Shown here one piece after another: positions 1-10,600 of a stretch of 25,099 nucleotides of DNA; position 1 is the first letter of the stretch; the number at the start of each line of letters is the position of its first letter. This DNA is from a virus. Location of the stretch: positions 1 to 25,099 of the IMG/VR virus record IMGVR_UViG_3300024999_000370. One strand, given 5' to 3'. Position numbers and translations under genes: made by a program. The notes beneath the pieces are model-generated. The model saw nothing but the letters and a program-made list of their open reading frames with translations. It searched no databases and was not told the origin of the DNA.

Positions 1-21
1 GAAATTTTAAAAGAAATGTAG

Positions 22-729
22 GTGCTGACTACGTCTTTTGTTGATAAAATTAACTATAACTCTTTAATATTATCTGGATTTGAATATGTTGAAAGAATGC
101 CAATAGGGTTCTTTGAGTTTTCTAATTCAGGGGACAAAGAATTAGCATTAAATTATGCGAATACGTCTTCTTTTTGTGGTACTTTACAGATAAAGAATGA
201 TGGATTTAAACCTATTGAAGACGGAAAAGGATATTTAAAATCACCAGAAGTTTGTATTGTCTCTAGAGCAAAAGCAAGACCAGTTTTAATTTTTCAGGAT
301 ATGGATTTTAATGAAAAATATCACGAAAATGTTTTTGTAATTCCTATCCAAACATTGTATAGACCAAGGGAAGAATCATATCAAGATATTAATAAATACG
401 AAAGTGATTTACAATTTTATGAAGATGTAGTTAATAAGAGCAAAAAAGTTTATGATCAGTATTATTTCCCAAAGACTTTAGGCAATGGTGAAATATATGA
501 GCGAAGTTTGATATTAAGTGATGCAAGATTTATTCACAAATCTTTTTTAATTAAACCTTTGCCAGAAAATGGTTTAAATGGAGAGGATCTTAAAGAAATT
601 AATATAAGACTAAGCAAAATGCTTAATATTAAAAACATAGAACAATGTTCGAAGTGTGAATATTATTATGCAATTGATAACATAAAAAAGATATTAACCA
701 GAATAGAGCGATTAGGAAAGAACGCTTAA
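22..729 (+). CDS. PemK/MazF-like domain protein, upstream of tape measure
   Basis: A 235-residue protein of uncertain function. Residues about 82-112 carry ARPVLIFQ followed after about 15 residues by NVFVIPIQTL. Later, around residues 165-178, comes LSDARFIHKSFL. This order resembles the PemK/MazF fold (R-P-V-L-I strand, V-I-P-T strand, then an R-T-I-x-K-x-R-L-like segment), whose members are usually mRNA interferases. The protein is about twice the length of MazF and has extra N-terminal and C-terminal parts, including a CSKC pair near the end. No antitoxin gene is visible beside it. Its place just before the tape-measure gene is where tail assembly chaperones usually lie, so a structural role is an alternative. 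The start is uncertain: GTG at 22 directly follows an in-frame TAG (19-21), and the six codons before that TAG are open, so an upstream gene may end there or the true N-terminus may lie outside the window. Confidence 0.55.
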   Translation: MLTTSFVDKINYNSLILSGFEYVERMPIGFFEFSNSGDKELALNYANTSSFCGTLQIKNDGFKPIEDGKGYLKSPEVCIVSRAKARPVLIFQDMDFNEKYHENVFVIPIQTLYRPREESYQDINKYESDLQFYEDVVNKSKKVYDQYYFPKTLGNGEIYERSLILSDARFIHKSFLIKPLPENGLNGEDLKEINIRLSKMLNIKNIEQCSKCEYYYAIDNIKKILTRIERLGKNA

Positions 730-753
730 CCTCCCTTTGGAGGTTTTTATTTT
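728..753 (+). terminator. Rho-independent terminator after the PemK-like gene
   Basis: A perfect 7-bp stem AACCTCC/GGAGGTT (728-734 with 739-745) with a CTTT loop is followed by TTTATTTT. It overlaps the stop codon of the preceding gene. Confidence 0.85.
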
Positions 754-787
754 GTGATGTGATGAATAGTAGAATAAATAAATAACT

Positions 788-815
788 CCCTACTCTTTGA
801 AGTGTAGGGTATTTT
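788..815 (+). terminator. Second hairpin/terminator before the tape-measure gene
   Basis: CCCTAC (788-793) pairs with GTAGGG (804-809), with weak pairing inside, and is followed by TATTTTTC. It is the second terminator-like hairpin in 80 bp. Unless antitermination operates, the tape-measure gene would need its own transcription start between the hairpins and 851, and no convincing -35/-10 pair is visible there. Confidence 0.6.
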
Positions 816-850
816 TCATGCCCTAAATTATAAAAGAGAGGTGGATTAAT

Positions 851-2259
851 TTGGATGATTTAAACATATTAATTAGAGCGAAAATTGATGCGGCATCTAC
901 GGATATCAATAAACAAATAAAAGCTTTACAAAAAGAAGTAACAACTGCAATTTCAGTAAAATTAAAAGTAGATGCTAAAGATTTAACTTTGATTAATGAT
1001 ACAATAGAAAAAATAAAAAAAGCAACGTCACAATCAGGTAATTCAAAAATAAAAATATTTAATGAACAAGATTTAAAAGAACAAGGAATTAAGTACAAAC
1101 AAGGCGTAATAAGAACAATTGAAGATGTCGAAAAATATCTTAAGGGTGCTTTTAATGGTAAAAAATTTGATTTAGGTTCTATAATAACAAATTCAAGTGG
1201 CAATATAAAATCGTTTGAAGCAAGTATTAAGTCAGCAAATGGGCAATTGGAAAAGGTTAAGTTTAGTTTAGCAGAAATATCAAAACTAAATGCTAAGGGA
1301 TTAGCAAGTACGGTATCGGGATACGTTTCAAGTGGCTCTCAACTTTCAAGAATACCAATTAAACAAGAAACAATTTTTGATAGAACAAAATTAGAGGCAG
1401 ATGGTAGACAATTTTTTATTTCTTCATCTAATATTATTGAACGGGTTAAAAGAGAATTTAAGACTCTTGGAGATGTAGACGTTAATTTTCTGAAAAACTC
1501 TAAACAGGAAATAACTGGGTTTATAGCAAATGTAACCAGAGCCAGTGGTGTAATTGAAAAATTAAAATTTGATATGGCAAGAATACAGTCTGGCAACAGT
1601 ATACAAAGAGGATATGTTTTTAGTAGTGAAAATTTAATTGATAGAAATGCCGGAACAAATATTCAATCTGCTTTAAATAAGTTACAATTATATGAAAATA
1701 AAATAGCAAAACTAAGAGCTGGATTTATTTCTCCTACTTCTGGTATAAAAGATGCAGATAATTTGGCAACATTAACTGCTCAATATGATAGAATTAAATC
1801 AGTTATAGATCAAGTAAGAGCAAGTAATACCAATCTATCTAACGAACAAAGAAGGGGAATAATCCAAAATATAAGTAATTTAGAGCTTGAAATTTCTAGA
1901 TACAGAGATTTACAACGTATAATGGCGACTACAACAACAAATACCAGAAGTTTAAGTGCTAATGACATTGCGTTATTTCAAGGCAATATGGCAAATAGAT
2001 TGGCAAGTTTGCAAGTTGGTAAAGACACTGTTTTTGCAAGACCAGAAATTCAAGCACAGGTTACTCGTTTAACAGCAGAGGTGGCAAGATTTGGGACGGT
2101 AGGTGGTAGGTCTGCCAGAGAGTTAAATTTGCAATTTGCTCAACTAACCACATCTGTAAGAAGTGCTACAAATGAAATTACAAGAATAAATGGTGCTGCC
2201 GATAGTTTTTTAACGACACTTTCAAAAAATTTCGTGAAGATGATGGCGTGGGGAATGGT
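851..2259 (+). CDS. Tail tape-measure protein, exon 1
   Basis: First exon of the tape-measure protein, which sets tail length and is threaded through the tail tube. It begins at TTG (851), 7-8 bases after an AGAGAGGTGG ribosome-binding site. It encodes residues 1-469 plus two bases of codon 470 (GT). The protein is rich in K, S, N and I with coiled-coil stretches. It ends in KMMAWGMV, which in tape-measure proteins leads directly into the YAP-type start of the conserved phage-tail core domain. In the unspliced frame the sequence runs on for 13 unrelated codons to a TAA at 2297-2299, so an ORF caller would report 851-2299. I place the 5' splice site after T2259. The six bases before it (2254-2259, AATGGT) pair with GCCGTT at 2272-2277, with a U-G pair at the splice site. 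Joining to 2577 gives WGMVATALYAP, as expected for the family. Confidence 0.85.
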
Positions 2260-2576
2260 GGAATACAAACTGCCGTTTGTAGTGAAAGTGATAATGTAAC
2301 TACAAATTATGAGAGGGGAAATTCGAAAGAGGGTCACTGACCTAGTATCGAGAGGGTTATAATCAAATAACCTTTGTAACGCATAGGGATTGAGCGATAT
2401 GATAGCAAAAATATCCCCAAGAGTCTCCTCCTTCTTATCACCTTTGTTTTAAAAACAATGTGAAGAAAATATATGCTGAACTAGTCTGAATTAACAGACG
2501 TATCGTTTTGAAAATATAAACGTATGAAGGTAACTTCTAGATCATAGGGATAAAAAGCTCTATGGATAACAAATTG
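2260..2576 (+). ncRNA. Intron 1 in the tape-measure gene, probable group I type, no ORF
   Basis: A 317-base insertion that breaks the tape-measure frame. Evidence for an intron: the flanking frames rejoin exactly, restoring a family-like sequence; the upstream exon ends in U and pairs (AATGGT with GCCGTT at 2272-2277) through a terminal U-G, the P1 rule for group I introns; the last intron base is G (2576). The interior is packed with hairpins: TTTGTAGT/ACTACAAA (2276-2306), GGTTAT/ATAACC near 2355, GGGAT/ATCCC near 2386-2416, CACCTTTGTTTT/AAAACAATGTG around 2441-2462, GTCTG/CAGAC near 2485, CGTTT/AAACG, and GAAG-GTAA-CTTC with a GNRA loop (2526-2537). I could not find the usual P7 GACTA/TAGTC pair or a CAGCCAAG-type P4 segment, nor a group II domain V. 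The subgroup is therefore open and the ribozyme could be divergent or degenerate. Confidence 0.6.
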
Positions 2577-3401
2577 AGCAACCGCGCTATACGCACCACT
2601 TCGATCTTTACAGACTGGCCTTGCCACATTAAAGGAACTAGATGGATTAATGGTAAATATTGCCAAAGTTACTAATCTTAGTGCTGAAGCAATGGAAAAT
2701 TTAAAAAATAGTTCGTTTGAAGCCGCTAATGCCTTTGGACGTACTGCACAAGACTATTTAAAATCAATTGGAGAATTTAGTCGAGCAGGATATGAAGATA
2801 AATCAGCAGATTTAGCAAAAATTTCTCTATTATCACAAAACGTTGGTGAATTAACAGCAGAACAAGCAAATAGTTTTTTGCTTGCTACTGATGCAGCATA
2901 TAAATATAAAGGCAGTCAAGAAGCATTAATGGGAGTTCTTGATGGCGTAAATATCATTGACAACAAGTTCGCGACTAGCATCCAAAAAGTAAGTGAGGGA
3001 ATAACAGTTGCCGGATCTATTGCCTCAAACGCCTCAGTTGGAATAAATGAACTTTCTGCCGCCGTTGGAACTATGACTGCAATCACACAACGTTCCGGAA
3101 ATGAGGCGGGACGAGCTTTTCGTGGAATTTTGATGAACATCAGACAGGTCAAGGGGGAAACAGAAGATGGAGAAATAATTGATGATGAAGCATTATCTAA
3201 ATCTGCTAAAGCTTTAGAAGATGTAGGAATTAAAGTTCATGAAATGCGTAATGGTATTGAAGAGTTAAAAAACCCTATGGATGTGCTCAAAAATCTCTCT
3301 GAGGTTTGGGGGTCGCTCAGCACTATGAAAACCGCCCCAATTATTGAGGCGTTAGGTGGAAAATATAGAGGTAACGAACAAATGTTGACAGCCTCCTATG
3401 T
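2577..3401 (+). CDS. Tail tape-measure protein, exon 2 (conserved core domain)
   Basis: Middle exon, residues 470-745 of the spliced protein. It holds the conserved phage-tail (TP901/PhageMin-type) core: TALYAPLRSLQTGL, then KELDGLMVNIAKVTNLS, followed by SAAVGTMTAITQRSGNEAGR and ALGGKYRGN. The first 24 codons (2578-2649) lie upstream of the first ATG (2650), so an ORF caller starting at that ATG loses real coding sequence. The reading frame continues to a TAG at 3415-3417 inside intron 2. I end the exon at T3401: CTATGT (3396-3401) pairs with GCATAG at 3412-3417 with a U-G at the junction, and a strong hairpin (GATAGAT/ATCTATC, 3421-3441) follows at once, the normal P1-P2 order. Exon length is 1 + 274 codons + 2 bases, so both junctions split codons after GT of a valine. 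Confidence 0.85.
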
Positions 3402-4665
3402 ACAGAAATGTGCATAGAGCGATAGATAATTTACATCTATCCAAAATCTCTTTAATTGCTGGAAACCCATAAAGCTGATTAAACCACAACGTAATAATCA
3501 ATAGTTTTTGTATAAAAACATTTAAGGAAGTGATTTTTATACAAAGCTGGACTGAGAAAGATATTGAGATACTAAAAAATAATTATACATTTGGTAATGT
3601 AAATAATATTTGTGATTTATTAGATAATAAATTTTCTTATAGTGCAATTGTGTCGAAAGCTAGTAAATTAAAAATATCAAGTAGGGATTACTGGTCTGAA
3701 GATGATGTTGATATAATGAGAAAATATTATCCTATTAAAGCTCCCAACGAAATGTTAGAATTACTTCCAAACAGAAATATAAAAACTATTACTATGAAAG
3801 CTTGTGAGCTAAATATAAAAAATATAGTATCACTTAATTTATGGTTCACAAGCGAAGGTGTAGAATTTATAAAAAATAATTGGAAAGTGATGACGGATGA
3901 AGAAATTGGGAAGATTTTAAATAAAAAGTCTCATGCTATACAAGACAAACGAATTCAGTTCGGATTATTAAGGGTCGCAGAAGAAAGTTCATATGAAAAT
4001 CTTTCAGAATTTGTAAGACGCAATAATGGGATATGGAAAAAAGAATCAATGCAGAATTGCAATTATAAATGCATAATAACAGGAGAAAGATTTGATGATA
4101 TTCATCATATGTATGGACTAAATTTAATCCTTAATAGAGTATTATTGCATTTAAATATTGAAATTAAAGGAAAAATAGACGATTATTCCAATGATGAATT
4201 ATCGTCTATTTTATATACTTTTAGAATGTTTCAAAGTGAATATCCTTTGGGTGTTTGCTTAAAGAAGTAAATACATAATAAATTTCATTCTTTGTATGGA
4301 TTTGGCGATAATACAATAGAGCAATGGCATGAGTTTAAAATAAATTATAAACATAATGATAAATTTACAAAAACTATTGATTATAAGCGTGAGGGTTACG
4401 AAAGTGGAAAAAATTAATCAGATGGCATATGGTTAAATCCTAAGTGCTGTAATAATTGGCAATCAGCAGCCAAGACCGCAAGGTAAGGTTCAACGACTAT
4501 TGCGAAAGCAAGTACACTCAAGTGGGTGGAAATGGGAGACATCCTTATAGGATGGTGATATAGTCTATTCTTATATGAAAGTATAAGAAGTTCATATTAG
4601 ACAGCAATATTTATTTTGTTTAATTGAGAACTGGCAAGGACTAACGACCCTTGTTGAATAAAAAG
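3402..4665 (+). mobile_element. Group I intron (IA-like) with HNH endonuclease gene, intron 2
   Basis: A 1264-base group I intron in the tape-measure gene. Core signatures lie downstream of the endonuclease gene: GGCAATCAGCAGCCAAG (4458-4474, P4/P5), GTTCAACGACTA (4488-4499, 5' side of P7), GATATAGTCT (4557-4566, 3' side of P7; GACTA 4495-4499 pairs with TAGTC 4561-4565), P9 hairpin CTTATA/TATAAG near 4571-4588, and a final G at 4665. Upstream are P1 (3396-3401 with 3412-3417), P2 (3421-3441) and a GCTG segment near 3457 that can pair with CAGC near 4464 as P4. GATTAAACCA (about 3478-3487) pairs, with one mismatch, to TGGTTAAATC (about 4429-4438), so the endonuclease gene sits in an extended P5 loop. 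The layout resembles the IA introns of T4 td and phage Twort (from memory). The 3' junction AAAAAG|CAATCA keeps frame. Confidence 0.9.
3530..4417 (+). pseudogene. Intron-encoded SANT/Myb-HNH homing endonuclease, interrupted by an in-frame stop
   Basis: The intron's homing endonuclease, which would cut intronless tape-measure alleles to spread the intron. The open part (246 codons to TAA 4268-4270) has three tryptophan-led SANT/Myb-like DNA-binding repeats (WTEKDIEILKNNY at residue 7, WSEDDVDIMRKYY, WFTSEGVEFIKNNW), then an HNH start, YKCIITGERFDDIHHMYGLN. The same frame continues after the TAA for 48 codons (4271-4417), beginning IHNKFHSLYGFGDNTIEQW. That is the conserved second half of the HNH domain in phage endonucleases, normally preceded by KE or KD. 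The TAA therefore looks like a GAA-to-TAA nonsense change that removes the second catalytic His/Asn segment. Loss of function is likely unless readthrough occurs. The start is uncertain: GTG (3530) overlaps the AAGGAAG site, while ATA at 3539 has better spacing. The gene lies in a loop of the ribozyme. Confidence 0.8.
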
Positions 4666-7600
4666 CAATCAATTAGTTGCATTAGTAGAAAACTTTGACA
4701 TGTATGAAAAAATGCTTACTGAATATTCTAATGCTAGTGGATCTGCTATGACTGAGAATGAAGTGAGAATGGGCAGTTGGGAAACCAAGATTAATCAGCT
4801 CAGAAATTCAATAAATAACTTCTGGAATAATACTATAGATACTAGTTTAGTTAAAAGTATGATTGGCGGTATAACTCTATTAATTAATAATTTTGGTAAT
4901 CTTAAAACTATCTTAGGTATAATATTTACTTTGCTTGCAGTAAATAAAGGTACTGCATTCTTAACATTTTTAAAGAATTTTTCATTGTCTACTGTGTTAT
5001 TAAACTCAAGTTTAGTTCAAACACAAGCAAGATTAGCAGGAGTAGAATTTGCTCAAATGAGATTAATGGCTATTACTCAAATGTTAACTTTCGCTACTAA
5101 GGGTTTGTGGGCAGCTATGCTTGCTAATCCAATTGGGTTAGTTGTAGGTGCTGTTACTGCTGTCATAATGGCATTTGATTTTATGGGAGCAAGAGCTGAA
5201 AGATCGGCTCAAAAACAAAAAGAAGTATTTGATGAACTAAACAGAAGCATTAATTCACTCAAACAGCAAACAGCAGAAGCAAAAAATCTAGCAAGTGAAT
5301 ATGAATCTCTATCAGCAATATCATCTCGCACAACTGAAGAAGAAACTAAATTAGCAGATATCAGATCTCGTCTATTAACACAATTTCCAGATTTGATCGA
5401 TGGTTATGATGCAGAGGGTAAAGCAATCATTGGTTCTTCCGAATCAATTCAACAAGCAATTAAAGACAACGAAGAATTGCTAAAAGTTAAACAAGAACAA
5501 ATGGCTATAACTTTCACTACTGATGGAAAAACTAATTTTTCTCAATTACAAAAAGACCAAGAGAGATTAGATTTATTAACAAAACATAAAGATGAGTATT
5601 TAAAAACTATTGAAGATATAAATAATGGAAGTCAAAATCAAACTGATGAATACGGTAATGATTCACTAGCAATTGCTAAAAATAATTTAAAAGGTATTAA
5701 AGATGAATTGTCTACACTTAGTACTAAAGTTCTTGAAAGCAGAAAAGATTTATCTGTTTTAGCTGAAGCTTTTCTACAGAGTAGTAATTCTGCAAAATCA
5801 CTAGGTAAAGATGCCGTAACTAAATTAATCTATGATTTGAGTAAACTTAAAGACGAAAGTAAAATTACAGGCGAAGAGTTTACTCAAATATTTGATGGAT
5901 TGAAAAACTCTGATTTTTCTTCTGAATTAAGCAAAGCAAAAACAGAATTGGAAAAATTAGCAAAAAGTGGGGTAAGTAAAGATGTAATTGGTGTAGCTTA
6001 CGAAAATGCAATTTCTAATCTATCTTCATATTTAAAAGCGTTAGGAGTTAGTGGAGAAGAAGCAGGTAAAATATTAAAAGATATGCTCAATCTACCCGAT
6101 GCTCAAAAAGCTCAAGATAATATTAATGATGTCACAACCTCTCTTACTACTCTCCAAAAAACTCTCTCCGATTCCGCATCGGCCATATCAGAAATTCAAT
6201 CAGTCATGGATTCTTATAATGAATCAGGATCTTTTAACTTAGATAATATCATAAAATTATCTGCCACATATCCTCAACTTCTTGGAATGTTGGGTGACGA
6301 AAAAGCTATTCGAACAGAACTCACAAATCTTATCCAACAAGAACAAGAGAAATCTGAACAAGCTTATCTACAAATGATAGAAACTGATAAAGATTATTAT
6401 CAAAATAAAATCTTATTAAATGAATCTTATAAATCCAGTATGGAAAGTTCAATTCAAAGTCTTGTTGATTCTTATGGTATTAATTATAAAGTAGATTTAG
6501 ACAACTTCAAATCTCTTGCTGAAGCAAAAATGGAAGTAGAAAGACAGTTACTCAAAACACTATCTGCCAATTGGTCTCAATATTATGATATTGAAAGAAA
6601 CTCTTTAACAACTGATTATACAGAACTTTCAAGAGTAGACCCTGAAGCAGCAAAAAAAGTGCATGATGCTGTAGTAAAAGCTAGTCAACTTGCTAAAGGC
6701 TTTGATAATATTGCTTTAAAAAGTTCCGGTGTTGATTTTTCAAGCATTGGTATGTCAGGGAATAAGGACAAAAAAGAAAAAGCATCCCCTACAGAATCAG
6801 TTTCCGATACTCTCAGTGTAGAAGAGTCATTAATTCGTTCATTCAACACAGAGGCAAAAATAACTGCTGAAAAGAATAAAATTCTTCAAAAACAACTTGA
6901 ACTAGCCAAGTCTCAAAAAGATTATAATACCATTCTTGAGAAAACGAATGAATTAACAAACGGACAACAACTTGAAATCGTTCAACTTGGTCAGGCAAAG
7001 TCTAAGATAGAAGCAGAATTTGCTTTACAATCCTCAAAGAGTGGATTCTCTAATACATCTACTTGGTTTGACGCTGAAGGAGAAGCTACTCTTGATTATG
7101 TAAATACTTATAATTCTGCATCTGTAGAGCAAAAGAAGGTGCTCAAAGATGTTTTTGATACTCTTCAAAAATTAGAAAAAGCATGGAAATCAAATTCTGA
7201 TGCAATTGCTACAGCTACAGAAACTTCTAAGACTTTTACACAACAATCCAAAGAAGACCTAATAAAATCATTAGAAGAACAATCAGATGCCTTATCCTCA
7301 TCTGAAACATCTACTCTAGAATCCTCTTTCAAAAACCTAGACATCGAACAATGGATAAAAGACAATATCACAGCAACATCAGAATGGTCAGATGTAACAA
7401 GAGAACTTCAAATTGAATTATCCAAACTTGGCAATCCTACAACATTTGAAGGTCAACAAAAATATAACGAATATCTAAAATCCTCTGCAAAATTAGCATC
7501 TGAAGCATTAAAAGCACAAAAAGATTATCAAAAAGAAGTAGAAAAAGCAAAGCAAAATGCTCTCTTCGAATCTACAGATGCAAACCTTCAAGAAATCATG

Positions 7601-10600
7601 TCAAAAATTGATGCTGTAGAACAACAACAACAATTATCAAAAGGTGGAATATCCTCTGCTGTCCCTAAAATTGATATGGAAATTGTCCCTCGCATAGACT
7701 ATAAATCAGTTCAAGATGCAATCGACGAGATTCCTAAACCAAATGTTGATGAATATGAATTTACTCCCCCTCTATCTTTTGTTGAATTCATAAATAATGA
7801 ATTTACAAATGCTGTATCACTCGCAAATACCACCATCTCTGACCTGAAATCCAAAATCACAGCATTAGGTGAAGTCACTCCTGAAAATAAAGACCAAATA
7901 CTATCCTATTACAAACAAATCCAAGATCAAGTTCAAGCTTTATCTGATGTTGCAAAAAATGCTCAAGATTCTCTCCAGTTAAAACTCTCCACTGGTGAAA
8001 TATCTCAAGAAGATTTTAATAATAAGATGCAAGCAATTCAAACAGCTTCCATTGAAGTTTTAGCAATTCCTAAAATTGAAATTACAGCAGAAGCAACTCA
8101 AGGTATTCAAACTCTTCAAGATCAAATGAAGGATATTGTTGTAGATGCTGATACAAAATTAGCAGATGATAAATTATTAGCATTAATTAGTAAACAATAT
8201 GAAACAATTATTACAGCAAATTTAGATGATATTGCTGCACAACAAGCAATATTAATGTTACAACAACCAACTTCTTCAATTCATACTATTTATGTTCAAA
8301 CTGTAGAAGGAGAAAAACCAGAAGGTTTTGCTAAAGGAACAAATTCCCACAAAGGTGGCCTCGCAATTGTCGATGATGAGGCAACTGGTAAAAGAGAATT
8401 AATTATTCTTCCTAATGGAAGTATTATGTTAGGAGATAATTCTGGGCCAAAACTAGTAAATCTTCCAAAGGGTACACAAGTAATTCCTAATGATGAAACT
8501 GAAAGAATATTAAAATCCAACAACGGTAAAATCCCTGCCTATGCTGAAGGCACTGGTTCTCATATCACTGATATTGATTTCCTCAATGATAGTCTAGATG
8601 AATTTGCTCAATCCATATCTGATATAACAAAAGAAATTGCTAAAACAACAAAAATTGTTGCAAAAGATAATACTGCTGTAGAAAAATCAGATAAAAAAAT
8701 TGCAGGATATGAAAAAACTCTATCAAAATATTTGAATGAAGATGGCACTTATAAAGATAAATATGCTGGCTCAAGAAATGCTGAAAGAACAGTTGCTAGA
8801 ACACAAAAAAATATTGAGAAAGAAACCTCAAAAAATAAGGAACTGGTCACAAAAACTGAATCAGATCAAGCAATTCTTGACTCTCAAAAAGCTTCAAAAA
8901 CTGACTTTACTCAAAAACTTGTTGCAACACAAAAAGCATTAGCTAATTTAAATTCTGCACAATATATTGAACAGAAAATAAATCTTTATCAAGAAGCCAT
9001 AACTGTTGCATCTGCTAATATTGATGAATTATATGATTCTATTGCTAAATATAAAAATGATGATGGAACATATGAAGACAATGAAACAACCAGAGATGTT
9101 TTAGGAAAGATTAAATCCAACTTTGAAGCTCAAAAATCTAGTCAATTATCAATAAAACAATTAGTTAAAGAGAGGTTTGAAGCTGAATATGAAGGATTTG
9201 ATAAAGCTCAGGCAAAAGCTGAAGCTCAAGTTTCATATTTACAAAAAACCTTAGAATATCAAAAACTAATTGGAGCAAGTATCGAAGATCAATTAGCAAC
9301 TGAGCAAGCAATTCAAGAAGAAAATCAAACCAAAGTAGATTCGCTTCAAGCTGAAAAAACTCAATTAGAAACAGCTAAAGCAGAGGCAGAGGCACAAGTA
9401 AAAGCAGATTTGGCAAAAGTTGATCCTAATTATACTGATGCTGACTTGGCAAATGCATTAGCAAATTCTCAGGAATTTCAACAAGCATCTGATAAATTAG
9501 GTGAAGTTAATACAAAAATTATTGATGCTAATATTGCAATTAAACAAACTGCTCAAGAAATTGCCAATATTAAATTTGATAATCTAGTGAAACCATTTAA
9601 AGATGCAATAGCTGATTTGCAAGTTTTGTTACAATTACTTGATGATACTGATTTTGCTGGAAGTATTGCAAATATAGAAGCACAAATGACACAAGAAGCA
9701 TCTATAATTGCATCTATTAAACAGCAAATTGCCGAGACTCTTGCAGACACATCTTTAACAGCAGGGGAAAAAGCAACAAAAGTCTCAGAATTAACAACTC
9801 AGCTCAATGAAGCAGAACTTGCAATGAAAGGTTTAATAGATACTGAGAAGGATTTCCAAAATAAACAACTTGCTAAAACTTTTGAAGATCAATATGAGGC
9901 AATAGAGAAAACTCTTTTTAATGGTTCAACTGAGCAAGAGGCGCAGGACGCATTAAATCAAAGAATCGCATTGCAGGAAAAATATCTTTCAGGTGCAGAA
10001 AAAGACTTAGAAATAAGTAAAATTAGAACTCAAATTCAATCAGAAGGATTAACTCTAACTGCTGAGCAAACTGCTTTATTGAATTCACAAGGAGATATTG
10101 AAAAATCTTCGATAGAACGATTGCAAAAACAACTTGATATTCAGCAATTGCAATTAAAAGTAAAGAATCTCATGGATCAAAAAACTATTCAACAAATGAC
10201 AAAGAATGCAGATGGTACATGGGATTTTACTTATGTTGCAGATCAAGAAGTGATTGCATCAGCGCAAGAAGAATTAGCAAACAGTCAAGTTGATTTGATT
10301 AATTGGGAAAAAGATGAAATCAATGAGGCAGATCAAGAAAAACTTGATGAAAAGTCTAAGTATTTAGCAAGAGTTAAAACCATAATGGATAATGCTCTAA
10401 ATGGCGAATACGATAGCATGGAAGAATTTAATAGAGCCATGACTAACCTGAACAAAGAATATATGGGCGACATGAATCTAATAAATTCTACTGAATGGAA
10501 TAATATTTTTACTTCTACTCAGAGTAATTTAACTAATATAGAATCTGCTTATTCTACTTATGTAGCTAACATGGAATCATTATCAGTTAGAGCAAAACAA

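Noticed and set aside
823-1203. Minus-strand ORF of 126 codons inside tape-measure exon 1
   Set aside because: It is a shadow of the coiled-coil coding strand, lacks a ribosome-binding site and has no protein-like features. The same applies to the other minus-strand ORFs (1339-1596, 2140-2337, 2481-2666, 2916-3152, 7165-7371, 8296-8523, 9553-9750, 17877-18104, 20100-20291, 23413-23598).
2260-2576. Group II intron or insertion sequence for intron 1
   Set aside because: No GTGCG-type 5' end, no domain V-like hairpin with AGC and GAAA, and no transposase or terminal inverted repeats; P1 and the terminal G fit group I better.
3367-3399. Alternative 5' splice site of intron 2 after GGT (3372), where ATAGAGGT can pair with GCCTCCTAT
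   Set aside because: It would leave the frame one base off with the final G at 4665, and its guide lies too far from the P2 hairpin. The T3401 site gives correct frame and standard P1-P2 spacing.
8736-8942. Plus-strand 68-codon ORF inside tape-measure exon 3
   Set aside because: An out-of-frame, Lys/Leu-rich shadow of the real gene with no ribosome-binding site.
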